From Deltaproteobacteria bacterium (GTDB lineage: Bacteria > Desulfobacterota > JAENJC01): a DNA stretch of 7,905 nucleotides. Both the position numbers and the translations under genes were made by a program. The notes below the pieces were generated by a model that saw only the letters and a list, made by a program, of their open reading frames with translations, was not told the origin of the DNA and made no database searches. This document shows positions 1 through 6,168 of the stretch, piece after piece (the first letter of the stretch is position 1; each line of letters starts with the position of its first letter). The stretch is from positions 1,463-9,367 of the forward strand of contig JACQYJ010000102.1 of the NCBI GenBank assembly GCA_016208525.1, read 5' to 3'.

Positions 1-852
1 ATATTTGCCAGGAAGTTCCCTGAAAGGTTTTTCAATATAGGAATAGCAGAGCAGGACATGATGGGGACCGCTGCAGGCCTTGCTGCATCGGGGAAGATCC
101 CGTTTGCCTCCACATTCGCAATATTCGCAACCGGGAGGGCATGGGAGCAGGTAAGGCAGTCCATAGCGTACCCTAAGCTCAATGTCAAGGTAGTTGCCAC
201 CCACGCAGGTATTACAGTAGGAGAGGACGGGGCCTCCCATCAGTCAGTAGAGGACATAGCGGTGATGAGGGTAATACCCAATATGACCGTAATAGTGCCG
301 GCTGACGGCGTTGAGACAAGAAAGGTCATCAGGGAGATAGTAAGATACAAAGGCCCTGTTTATGTAAGGTTGTCGAGGGGCAAGTCGCCTGTTGTCCTGG
401 ACGACTCATATTCATTTGAAATAGGCAAGGGAGTTGTTCTGAAAGATGGATTGGATGTTTCTCTCATTGCCTGCGGGGTCATGGTTGCGAAAGCATTGCA
501 GGCTGCCGATACCCTGGGAAAAGAAGGGGTTTCGGCCAGGGTCATAAATATCTCTTCCATAAAACCGATAGATGCAGATTTGATAATCAGGGCCGCCAGA
601 GAGACCGGATGTGTAGTTACGGCAGAGGAGCACTCCATCATCGGCGGTCTTGGCGGCGCAGTGGCAGAAGTGCTTGCTGAGAACTGTCCTGTCCCTGTAA
701 AGAGGGTCGGGATAGAGGATAAGTTCGGCACATCAGGCGATCCAGACCTGCTGATGGATTTATACGGACTTACCGCCGATAACATAGCAAAGGCGGCAAG
801 GGAAGTAATTAAAAAGAAAGTGGCCAGTGGTCGGTGGCCAGTGGTCAGTTAA
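1..852 (+). CDS. Transketolase, C-terminal subunit (5'-truncated by window edge)
   Basis: The reading frame is open from base 1 and ends at TAA 850-852, giving 283 visible residues. Split C-terminal transketolases are usually a little over 300 aa, so only a short N-terminal piece lies outside. The visible segment holds the pyrimidine-binding domain. NIGIAEQ (about residues 12-18) carries the Glu that in this family activates thiamine diphosphate, and GEDGASHQSVED (about 75-86) is the conserved donor-site loop. The C-terminal transketolase domain follows, with a GGLGGAVAEVLAE segment near 216-228. The enzyme, paired with an N-terminal subunit expected just upstream, would move two-carbon ketol units between sugar phosphates in the cytosolic pentose phosphate pathway. 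A DXS is less likely because the segment matches the split transketolase form. The oddity is the C-terminus: roughly the last ten residues (ending GRWPVVS) are encoded by a 7-bp repeat array, so they were probably added when the array arose over the original stop. Confidence 0.93.
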   Translation: MFARKFPERFFNIGIAEQDMMGTAAGLAASGKIPFASTFAIFATGRAWEQVRQSIAYPKLNVKVVATHAGITVGEDGASHQSVEDIAVMRVIPNMTVIVPADGVETRKVIREIVRYKGPVYVRLSRGKSPVVLDDSYSFEIGKGVVLKDGLDVSLIACGVMVAKALQAADTLGKEGVSARVINISSIKPIDADLIIRAARETGCVVTAEEHSIIGGLGGAVAEVLAENCPVPVKRVGIEDKFGTSGDPDLLMDLYGLTADNIAKAAREVIKKKVASGRWPVVS

Positions 853-884
853 TATCTGGAATTTAACCGGCCACTGACCACTGA
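819..884. repeat. Heptamer repeat array with inverted partner, over the transketolase stop codon
   Basis: Four consecutive 7-bp units lie at 819-846 (AGTGGCC, AGTGGTC, GGTGGCC, AGTGGTC). After a spacer come two inverted units CCACTGA at 871-884. Bases 825-839 can pair with 869-883 (14 of 15), and 839-849 pairs perfectly with 873-883 around a 23-nt loop. The transketolase TAA (850-852) sits in the loop, and the array covers most of the short gap before ftsX. There is no T-run, so it is not a classical terminator. It resembles heptanucleotide short tandem repeats known from cyanobacteria and other bacteria. Its function is unknown. Confidence 0.85.
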
Positions 885-905
885 TGTGAACGGGAGTATT
901 CTGAA

Positions 906-1793
906 TTGAAAATAATATCCCTTATAAATAAATCGATAGCCGGGATGAGGAATGCCTACCTTGTTAATCTCCTCGCTATAGTAAATATCGCCCTCTCTCT
1001 GACCCTTTTTGGGGGCTTTGTTGTATCTATTATTAATGCCAATCTCTTTGTCGAACGCCTTGGGAACCGCCTTGAAGTGGTTGCATACCTGAAAGATGGT
1101 ATTTCAGAAGAATCACTAAATGAGCTCCAAGAGGAGCTTAAAAGGTATCCGGAGGTACGGGGGATCGCTTTCATTTCCAAGGAAGAGGCCCTTGCCTCTC
1201 TGGATAAAGGGCTGGCAGGGGAACCCTCTATTTTAGATAGTCTGGACGTGAACCCCTTGCCTGCCTCATTAATAATAAAGCTTAATGATGCCTTCCAGAA
1301 CCCGGCGGGTATCAAAGGTGTTACGGAGAGGCTCGGTAAAAGCGACTCTATAGAAGACCTTCAGTATGGCGGCGAGTGGATAAAAAAGATTTCAGTCTTT
1401 GTCTCTATGGTAAGGTTTGGCGGTGTACTGTTTGGTATTGTTATCATACTTTCCACGCTGGTGATAGTATCAAACACGATATGGCTTACTATACAAACAA
1501 GGGTGGATGAGATAGAGGGGATGAGGCTTGCTGGCGCCACCCCGCTATTCATAAAGGCCCCGTTTTTTATTGAGGGGATTATAATAGGCGGTATAGGCTC
1601 AGCATTTGCGGTAGGGTTATTGGCTGCTGCAAAGAGTCTTATTGGATACAACTTTGGCAATGATCTGAAGCTGCTCTTCGGATTCAATCTGGATATGCTT
1701 CCGTACCAGGCTGTGATAATCATCCTTTTATTTGGTATGGGCTTCGGCCTCATTGGGAGTATTATTTCACTCTGGAGATTTCCAAGGAATTGA
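906..1793 (+). CDS. ftsX: Cell division ABC-type permease FtsX
   Basis: FtsX is the membrane subunit of FtsEX, which uses FtsE ATP hydrolysis to control periplasmic peptidoglycan hydrolase activators at the division septum. The 295-aa protein has the family layout. A short cytoplasmic start and a first membrane helix at about 19-43 precede a periplasmic loop to about 165, containing NPLPAS (116-121) and YGGEW (154-158), both typical of FtsX. Three further helices follow at about 171-195, 219-243 and 268-290. The segment DEIEGMRLAGAT (201-212) between helices 2 and 3 matches the conserved FtsX cytoplasmic loop. The start is TTG at 906-908, with GGGAG (892-896) nine bases upstream. An in-frame TGA at 882-884 rules out a longer protein and no ATG or GTG fits. 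The gene ends in a 4-bp overlap with the activator gene, so the two are probably translationally coupled. ftsE is normally directly upstream, but here that place is held by transketolase. Confidence 0.93.
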   Translation: MKIISLINKSIAGMRNAYLVNLLAIVNIALSLTLFGGFVVSIINANLFVERLGNRLEVVAYLKDGISEESLNELQEELKRYPEVRGIAFISKEEALASLDKGLAGEPSILDSLDVNPLPASLIIKLNDAFQNPAGIKGVTERLGKSDSIEDLQYGGEWIKKISVFVSMVRFGGVLFGIVIILSTLVIVSNTIWLTIQTRVDEIEGMRLAGATPLFIKAPFFIEGIIIGGIGSAFAVGLLAAAKSLIGYNFGNDLKLLFGFNLDMLPYQAVIIILLFGMGFGLIGSIISLWRFPRN

Positions 1794-2980
1794 AAAGAAC
1801 CTGCCAGATAGTTTTAACTGTTCCCCTTGCCTTACTATTCTCCTTCCCTCTCTTAGCCGAAAGCGACAATACCCAGTTGAAAGAAGGAAAAAAGGAGCTT
1901 CAGGGGATTCGCATAGAGATCAAGGAGAAGAAGAAGGGGCTTGCAACTGCTGGAAAAAAGGAAAAAAACCTTTTAACCGAGATAAGAGGGATAGCAAAGA
2001 AACTTGATGCCCTGGAGGCGGATGAGAGGAGACTGGACAGGGAAATAATAACCATGGAAATCGGCTTGAGGGAAAAGACCGCTGTCATTTCTGATGTGCG
2101 ACTTGAAACCGAAAGGAAGAAAAATCTCCTCTATAAGAGGCTGGTCTTTCTGTATAAATCAGGCAACGTGAGTTATCTGAAGTTTTTCTTCTCTGCCGAC
2201 GGCGCAACCGACGCAGGTCGAAAATACAGGTATGCCACGAGGATAGCGGCCCATGACAGGGATATGATAAATGAATTTCGGATGGATGCAGCAACCCTTT
2301 CAGTTCAGATGGATGCTATACGGGCCGATAAGGTAAGGCTGGAAGGGGTGGAAAGGGACCTGGATAAGAAGCGCGCTGAAATAAAAAGGGAGAAGAAGGA
2401 GAGGAACCGTCTCCTCGCCTCGGTAAGGAAGGAAAAGGGACGGTATAAGCAATCTCTTAAGGAGCTTAAGGCCAATGCAAGGAGCCTCCAGGATCTGCTC
2501 AAAAAACTGGAAAGGCAGGCAGCGCTTGCTCTAAAAGAGGGCGGCTCAAATAAGGGACAAGGGGCTCCTGTCAGCGGGTTTGAACTCCAGAAGGGGCTGC
2601 TGGATTTCCCAGTCAATGGAGATGTGGTGGGTTTCTTTGGGAAGGAGATCGATAAAGACTCCAAGACACCTGTTTACCGCAAAGGGATAGAAATCCTTGC
2701 CGGGACGGGTTCTGCAATCAGGGCTGTTTATGGCGGCAGGGTCATATTTGCCGACCAGTTCAAGGGGTATGGCCTGATGGTGATTATTGACCACGGGGGA
2801 GGTTTTTACACCCTATACGCACATGCTTCAAGACTGATGAAAAAAATGAATGACGAAATTAATAAAGGTGATATAATAGGCGAAATTGGGGAGAGTGGGC
2901 CAACGGGTGAGCCGGTATTGTACTTCGAGGTAAGAAGGGGTGGAAAGCCGGAAAACCCGATGAATTGGCTAAAATCATAG
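1790..2980 (+). CDS. EnvC-like murein hydrolase activator (degenerate M23/LytM domain)
   Basis: The 396-aa secreted protein starts with a signal peptide (about 1-23, LLFSFPLLA then ES). Long, highly charged coiled-coil helices follow at about 27-115 and 150-250, then a C-terminal LytM/M23 domain at about 270-396. This is the EnvC layout, in which the coiled coil contacts the FtsX periplasmic loop and the LytM domain activates N-acetylmuramoyl-L-alanine amidases. The catalytic zinc site is destroyed. The usual HxGxD reads R297-K-G-I-E301 and the usual HLH before FE reads V376-L-Y378, while H345 in YAH remains. Loss of zinc ligands is the known hallmark of activators as opposed to endopeptidases. 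The start is TTG at 1790, overlapping the ftsX TGA as TTGA, with GGAG at 1774-1777 as ribosome site. AAGGA at 1784-1788 is too close. The position directly after ftsX supports the role strongly. The exact amidase partner cannot be told. Confidence 0.9.
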   Translation: MKRTCQIVLTVPLALLFSFPLLAESDNTQLKEGKKELQGIRIEIKEKKKGLATAGKKEKNLLTEIRGIAKKLDALEADERRLDREIITMEIGLREKTAVISDVRLETERKKNLLYKRLVFLYKSGNVSYLKFFFSADGATDAGRKYRYATRIAAHDRDMINEFRMDAATLSVQMDAIRADKVRLEGVERDLDKKRAEIKREKKERNRLLASVRKEKGRYKQSLKELKANARSLQDLLKKLERQAALALKEGGSNKGQGAPVSGFELQKGLLDFPVNGDVVGFFGKEIDKDSKTPVYRKGIEILAGTGSAIRAVYGGRVIFADQFKGYGLMVIIDHGGGFYTLYAHASRLMKKMNDEINKGDIIGEIGESGPTGEPVLYFEVRRGGKPENPMNWLKS

Positions 2981-2987
2981 AAAACAG

Positions 2988-3065
2988 GGTGAAAGGCGAA
3001 AGGTAAAAGGTAAAAGAAGAAAGGTGAAAACCTTAAACCTTTAGCCTTAAACCTTTAGCCTTACT
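2988..3065. repeat. Heptamer repeat array with inverted half, between envC-like gene and ctpA
   Basis: The gap is filled by 7-bp units in register. On the left, six purine-rich units run 2988-3029, starting GGTGAAA, GGCGAAA, then GGTAAAA twice; one unit (GAAGAAA) is diverged. On the right, pyrimidine-rich units of opposite sense run 3031-3065, alternating CCTTAAA and CCTTTAG twice and ending CCTTACT. The right half is therefore also a 14-bp tandem duplication (3031-3044 and 3045-3058). The halves are partly complementary; for example AAGGT 3021-3025 can pair with ACCTT 3030-3034. The architecture matches the array at 819-884 although the unit sequence differs. It ends just before the ctpA ribosome site. 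Confidence 0.85.
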
Positions 3066-3086
3066 TAAACCGAGAGGAGAAATAGG

Positions 3087-4424
3087 ATGAATATGGGCAA
3101 GAGGAAGGGATTGTTTCTGGTGTTTTTTATTACTACAGTGGCCCTCGGTCTTGTAGTAGGGAAGAGTCTTGCGCAGAAGGCGTCAGGGGTGGGTGAGGCG
3201 TATGAAAGCCTGAAGGTGTTTACAGATGCCTTGTCCCTCATACAGAAAAACTATGTGGAGAAGGTCAACAGTAAAGACCTTGTTTACGGCGCAATGAAGG
3301 GGATGCTTGAGGGGCTGGACCCTCATTCCTCCTTTATGAACCCTGACACATTCAAGGAGATGCAGGTAGATACCAGGGGTGAGTTTGGAGGGCTGGGGAT
3401 CGAGATCACCATGAAGGATGGAATACTGACGGTGGTTTCCCCTATTGAGGATACGCCGGCTTTTAAGGCAGGGATTAAGGCTGGAGACATCATAATAAAG
3501 ATAGATGGTAAAGGCACAAAAGACCTGACCCTTATGGATGCAGTAAAGATGATGAGAGGGCCGAAGGGCACACAGGTTACTATAACGGTTGTACGGGAGA
3601 CCTTTGCAGAGCCCAGGGATTTTACCGTTACCAGGGACATAATCGCTGTAAAGAGCGTCAAATCAAAGACCCTGGAATCTGGATATGGGTATGTAAGGGT
3701 TGCCCAGTTCCAGGAGAAGACCGACACTGACCTTGATAATGTCCTGGATAAGATGGAAAAGGAGAACGGCGGACTCAAGGGTCTTGTGCTTGACATGAGA
3801 AACAACCCGGGAGGGCTGCTGGATCAGGCCGTAAAGGTCTCCGATGACTTTCTGGAATCAGGACTCATAGTCTATACTGACGGCAGGATAGAGGGGCAGA
3901 AGATGACCTTCTCCGCCAAGAAGGAAGGGATAAGACCTAACTATCCGATTGTTGTTCTGGTAAATTCCGGAAGCGCCAGCGCATCTGAGATCGTTGCCGG
4001 AGCCTTACAGGACCACGGGAGGGCGCTGATCTTAGGAACTCAGACATTTGGAAAGGGTTCAGTTCAAACCATCTATCCGTTGGAGGATGGTTCTGCCCTC
4101 AGACTTACTACAGCAAGATATTATACGCCAAGCGGAAGGTCGATTCAGGCAAAGGGGATAACCCCTGACATTATACTGGAAACTGAAAAGGTGAAGAAGG
4201 CGCTTCCAAGGGCATTCAGGGAGGTCAGGGAAAAGGACCTTGACGGGCATCTGCTGGTTCCCGGCGCCAAGCCTGAGAAGGAAGAGAAGACAGATAAGCC
4301 AAAGGGAAAAGAAGAAAAGGCGGAGGCCCAGATCGATGCGGAGCCCGAGGATATTCAGTTAAACAGGGCGCTGGAGCTCCTGAAGAGCTGGCAGGTATTC
4401 CAGAAAACGATAAAGAAAGGATGA
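3087..4424 (+). CDS. ctpA: C-terminal processing protease, S41 family (CtpA/Prc type)
   Basis: This is a 445-aa periplasmic serine protease that cleaves substrates near their C-termini; in other bacteria such proteases control peptidoglycan hydrolases and envelope proteins. An N-terminal signal or anchor helix spans about 7-29. The S41 N-terminal segment contains GMLEGLDPHSSFM (72-84). A PDZ domain spans about 95-180 (GGLGIEI start, AGIKAGDIIIKIDG in the middle). The peptidase core follows with RNNPGGLL (238-245). The catalytic dyad is visible: S298 in NSGSASASE and K323 in FGKGSVQ are exactly 25 residues apart as in Prc (S452/K477), with Q327 four residues on. The C-terminal tail after about 390 is Lys/Glu-rich and low in complexity. 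ATG at 3087 follows a strong AGAGGAGA site (3073-3080). It lies downstream of the FtsX partner gene and ends before a terminator, so it probably closes the ftsX transcript. Confidence 0.95.
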   Translation: MNMGKRKGLFLVFFITTVALGLVVGKSLAQKASGVGEAYESLKVFTDALSLIQKNYVEKVNSKDLVYGAMKGMLEGLDPHSSFMNPDTFKEMQVDTRGEFGGLGIEITMKDGILTVVSPIEDTPAFKAGIKAGDIIIKIDGKGTKDLTLMDAVKMMRGPKGTQVTITVVRETFAEPRDFTVTRDIIAVKSVKSKTLESGYGYVRVAQFQEKTDTDLDNVLDKMEKENGGLKGLVLDMRNNPGGLLDQAVKVSDDFLESGLIVYTDGRIEGQKMTFSAKKEGIRPNYPIVVLVNSGSASASEIVAGALQDHGRALILGTQTFGKGSVQTIYPLEDGSALRLTTARYYTPSGRSIQAKGITPDIILETEKVKKALPRAFREVREKDLDGHLLVPGAKPEKEEKTDKPKGKEEKAEAQIDAEPEDIQLNRALELLKSWQVFQKTIKKG

Positions 4425-4427
4425 TAA

Positions 4428-4460
4428 TGTAGGGGCGGGTCTTGTACCCGCCCTTTTTTT
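4428..4460 (+). terminator. Rho-independent terminator after ctpA, built on a TGTAGGGGCGG hairpin repeat
   Basis: The stem GGGCGGGT (4433-4440) pairs perfectly with ACCCGCCC (4446-4453) around a 5-nt loop and is followed directly by seven T (4454-4460). It begins four bases past the ctpA stop. The 27-bp core 4428-4454 is a sister of the hairpin at 7318-7345, so a dispersed repeat appears to serve as terminator here. Confidence 0.88.
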
Positions 4461-4513
4461 GGCTTACTTGGTATTATACCAGTGCACCAAAAATTTTATT
4501 ATTTGAAGATTGA

Positions 4514-4650
4514 TTGATGGTCTCGTAAAAAGTCTTTTCTGTGGTTCGACAAGCTCACCACGAACGGAATAAAGTCAATGATTTCAACCAGACCACCGTT
4601 CGCCCTGAGCTTGTCGAAGGGTGATTTTTGACTTTTTACGAGTGCATCAA
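4514..4650. repeat. 137-bp imperfect palindrome (MITE/REP-like element) between ctpA and yibQ-like gene
   Basis: The ends 4514-4534 and 4630-4650 are inverted repeats matching at 19 of 21 positions, with a perfect 13-bp core CTCGTAAAAAGTC (4522-4534 against 4630-4642). Inside them a second inverted pair, 4545-4567 and 4596-4618, matches at 20 of 23. The three mismatches are clustered in the middle of each arm. The inner arm contains TTCGACAAGCTCA, a motif I recognise as part of repeats dispersed in many bacterial genomes. The unpaired centre (4568-4595) is AT-rich. No coding capacity is seen, and no clear target-site duplication outside the arms, so mobility is an inference only. Confidence 0.82.
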
Positions 4651-4657
4651 GATTAAT
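4629..4657 (+). promoter_or_regulatory. Candidate sigma-70 type promoter at the right end of the palindrome
   Basis: TTGACT (4629-4634, five of six to the -35 consensus) and ATTAAT (4652-4657, four of six to the -10 consensus) are separated by 17 bp. Transcription would begin close to 4664, leaving about ten untranslated bases before the ATG at 4674. Since ctpA ends in a strong terminator, the deacetylase gene needs its own promoter, and this is the best candidate seen. The match could be chance in an AT-rich region. Confidence 0.45.
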
Positions 4658-4673
4658 CGGTATTAAAACCTAT

Positions 4674-5573
4674 ATGCCTGAAAAAAAACAGAAAAAAAGC
4701 CGTTCCGGCGGTGCGCAGAGAAAATCCAAAAAAAAGAATGGAGGTAATTTCTGGATTATTCTGGGGATTGCCTTCGTTGTATTGCTTTCCGGCATAGTAT
4801 ATCTGTCGTGGGAAAAGACATCCGGAAAGAAAAAAGAGAGGGAGGCTAAGCAAGAGGAAACGAGGAAACCCGAAACTGTTATCCCTCCTTCGGAATTGCC
4901 AAAGAAAGAGACAAGGCCAAGGATAGCGATCATCATAGACGACCTTGGGAATTCAAAAAGGGTGGACGATGAGGCCCTTGCCATAGATGCACCTCTGACC
5001 GTTTCGGTCTTCCCCCTGCTCTCCGACTCAAAAAATGCGGCTGAAAAGGCTTCTTCCAACGGTATGGAGGTCATGCTCCACCTCCCTATGGAGCCTCATG
5101 ACTATCCAAAGGCTAATCCTGGGGAAGGGGTTCTGCTCACCAGTATGGATGACATTGCTATCATAACCCAGTTGTATGAGGATATGAAATCGGTCCCGGG
5201 GATAAAGGGTGTTAATAACCATATGGGCTCCAAATTTACAGAAGACGTGGAAAGGATGCGGATAGTCCTCAAGCAGTTGAAAGACAAAGGCCTTTATTTT
5301 GTTGACAGCAAGACAAGCCCCAGGAGCAGGAGCGATAAGACTGCAAGGGGTATGGGTCTAAAGGCGGCATCAAGGGACGTCTTTCTGGACAATCAGCAGG
5401 ATGAGGGTCACATTATGTTGCAGATAGAGGAACTCAAGAAGATTGCCAGAAAGCACGGATCAGCCATAGGGATAGGCCACCCCTATCCGGTCACGATTGC
5501 AGCCCTCAAAAAAGCTATCCCAGAAGTGGAAAAAGAGTTTAATATCGTTCATGCCTCGGAGATTGTTAGGTAA
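4674..5573 (+). CDS. Divergent polysaccharide deacetylase family protein (YibQ / DUF610 type)
   Basis: The 299-aa protein begins with a Lys-rich cytoplasmic tail, then a single membrane helix (about 26-45), a charged Lys/Glu/Pro linker to about 80, and a deacetylase-fold domain at about 82-299. Motifs of the YibQ family are in order: IIIDDLG (86-92), LHLPMEP with H136, NNHMGS with H183 (181-186), DSKTSP (211-216), SRDVFLD (233-239) and GHPYP (268-272). The Asp and His residues correspond to metal-site positions of the NodB-like fold, but no substrate is established for this family. YibQ genes often neighbour envC, as here after the ftsX-envC-ctpA group, which suggests a role in peptidoglycan remodelling. 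ATG 4674 is the only usual start codon between the upstream in-frame TGA (4629-4631) and the conserved region. No Shine-Dalgarno sequence is visible before it, so initiation may be leaderless or nearly so. Confidence 0.9.
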   Translation: MPEKKQKKSRSGGAQRKSKKKNGGNFWIILGIAFVVLLSGIVYLSWEKTSGKKKEREAKQEETRKPETVIPPSELPKKETRPRIAIIIDDLGNSKRVDDEALAIDAPLTVSVFPLLSDSKNAAEKASSNGMEVMLHLPMEPHDYPKANPGEGVLLTSMDDIAIITQLYEDMKSVPGIKGVNNHMGSKFTEDVERMRIVLKQLKDKGLYFVDSKTSPRSRSDKTARGMGLKAASRDVFLDNQQDEGHIMLQIEELKKIARKHGSAIGIGHPYPVTIAALKKAIPEVEKEFNIVHASEIVR

Positions 5574-5589
5574 AAACTGCGACAACAAT

Positions 5590-5964
5590 CTATTTTCCCG
5601 CTGCACTCATCAACAACAGCAAAAATCTCTTCCTGTATTCCTCGTCGTCAATGGCCCTGAGACATCTTATCACCTCCCTCTCATCAGGAGAGAGCCCCTT
5701 CATGTCGGCATAAGTTGCAACCCTTTCATGCGCCTCGTCTGTCACAACAGGTTTTTCGTAAAAGTAGCTTACGTCTGTATCCAAAGCTGCGGCGATTTTA
5801 TGAAGCATCTCAGCGCTTACCCTGTTCAGGCCGTTTTCATACTTCTGTATCTGCTGGTAGGTGACGCCGACTATTTCGCCAAGTTTTTCCTGGGAGATTT
5901 TAAGGTCCCTCCTCCGCCTCTTGATCCTCGAACCTATATAGAATGTCTTGTTCCTTTTCTTCAT
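5590..5964 (-). CDS. XRE-family helix-turn-helix transcriptional regulator
   Basis: The 124-aa protein has an N-terminal Cro/C1-type DNA-binding domain (about 9-70). The helix-turn-helix is ISQEKLGEIVGVTYQQIQKY (23-42), followed by ENGLNRVSAEML and the closing VSYFYEKP. The C-terminal part (about 85-124) is a short charged helical tail, probably for dimerisation. The layout resembles a common single-domain regulator family in which IGSRI-R-RR precedes SQEKLG. I chose ATG at 5964 because GAGGG lies eight bases upstream and the protein then begins as that family does. ATG at 6003 (137 aa, with AAGGAAG just upstream) is a real alternative. The frame stays open to 6126, but those extra residues look non-coding. 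The gene is convergent with the deacetylase (16 bp between stops) and divergent from the caspase gene, so it may regulate the latter or itself. No convincing minus-strand promoter was seen. Confidence 0.9.
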   Translation of the reverse strand: MKKRNKTFYIGSRIKRRRRDLKISQEKLGEIVGVTYQQIQKYENGLNRVSAEMLHKIAAALDTDVSYFYEKPVVTDEAHERVATYADMKGLSPDEREVIRCLRAIDDEEYRKRFLLLLMSAAGK

Positions 5965-6041
5965 CAGTTTTTCCCTCATTGATTCAATGGATATTACAAT
6001 CATAATCTTCCTTGAACTACAGGTCTTGGGTTGTTTTTTAG

Positions 6042-6069
6042 TTGATTTTGCAATTAATTGGTGTATAGT
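6042..6069 (+). promoter_or_regulatory. Candidate promoter with embedded palindrome (possible XRE operator)
   Basis: TTGATT (6042-6047) and TATAGT (6064-6069, five of six to the -10 consensus) are 16 bp apart and point toward the caspase gene. The perfect 10-bp palindrome CAATTAATTG occupies 6051-6060, inside the spacer where a bound dimer would block RNA polymerase. It lies between the divergent regulator and the caspase gene. A 10-bp AT-rich palindrome can arise by chance, so the operator role is inferred from position. Confidence 0.42.
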
Positions 6070-6141
6070 GATGTTGCGTGGTTTTTCACAGAAAGTTGCG
6101 CCTAAACAGATTTCCCTCCCTTTCAAGGGTTTATGCCCTGT

Positions 6142-6168
6142 GGGTAGAGGGTCAGGGTGGGGATGGGG
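6142..6168 (+). other. G-rich tract with G-quadruplex potential in the caspase gene leader
   Basis: Five runs of three or four G occur within 27 bases (6142-6144, 6149-6151, 6155-6157, 6159-6162, 6165-6168), separated by loops of 1 to 4 bases. This meets the usual G3+N1-7 rule for an intramolecular quadruplex on the non-template strand, so it would also be present in the mRNA. It ends 14 bases before the ribosome site at 6183-6189 and could influence transcription or translation. No structure is proven. Confidence 0.5.

Noticed and set aside
819..884. CRISPR array
   Set aside because: Units are 7 bp, contiguous and partly inverted, with no spacers and no cas genes.
1732..2007. A 91-codon reading frame spanning the ftsX-activator junction
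   Set aside because: It is a frame shadow of two well-supported genes, with a low-complexity Lys/Arg/Glu translation.
4470..4480. Small palindrome GGTATTATACC after the ctpA terminator
   Set aside because: Five-base arms in AT-rich DNA are expected by chance, and no gene or promoter nearby depends on it.
5561..5596. Possible bidirectional terminator between the convergent genes (GATTGTT 5561-5567 with AACAATC 5584-5590, then TATTTT)
   Set aside because: The stem is only seven AT-rich pairs with a 16-nt loop and overlaps both coding ends, too weak to call.
5497..5982. A 161-codon plus-strand reading frame overlapping the XRE gene
   Set aside because: It is antisense to a clear helix-turn-helix protein and overlaps the end of the deacetylase gene. 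Its translation shows no recognisable domain.
5965..6126. N-terminal extension of the XRE gene to an ATG at 6126
   Set aside because: The extra residues show no family similarity and would cover the likely regulatory region. Good ribosome sites favour 5964 or 6003.
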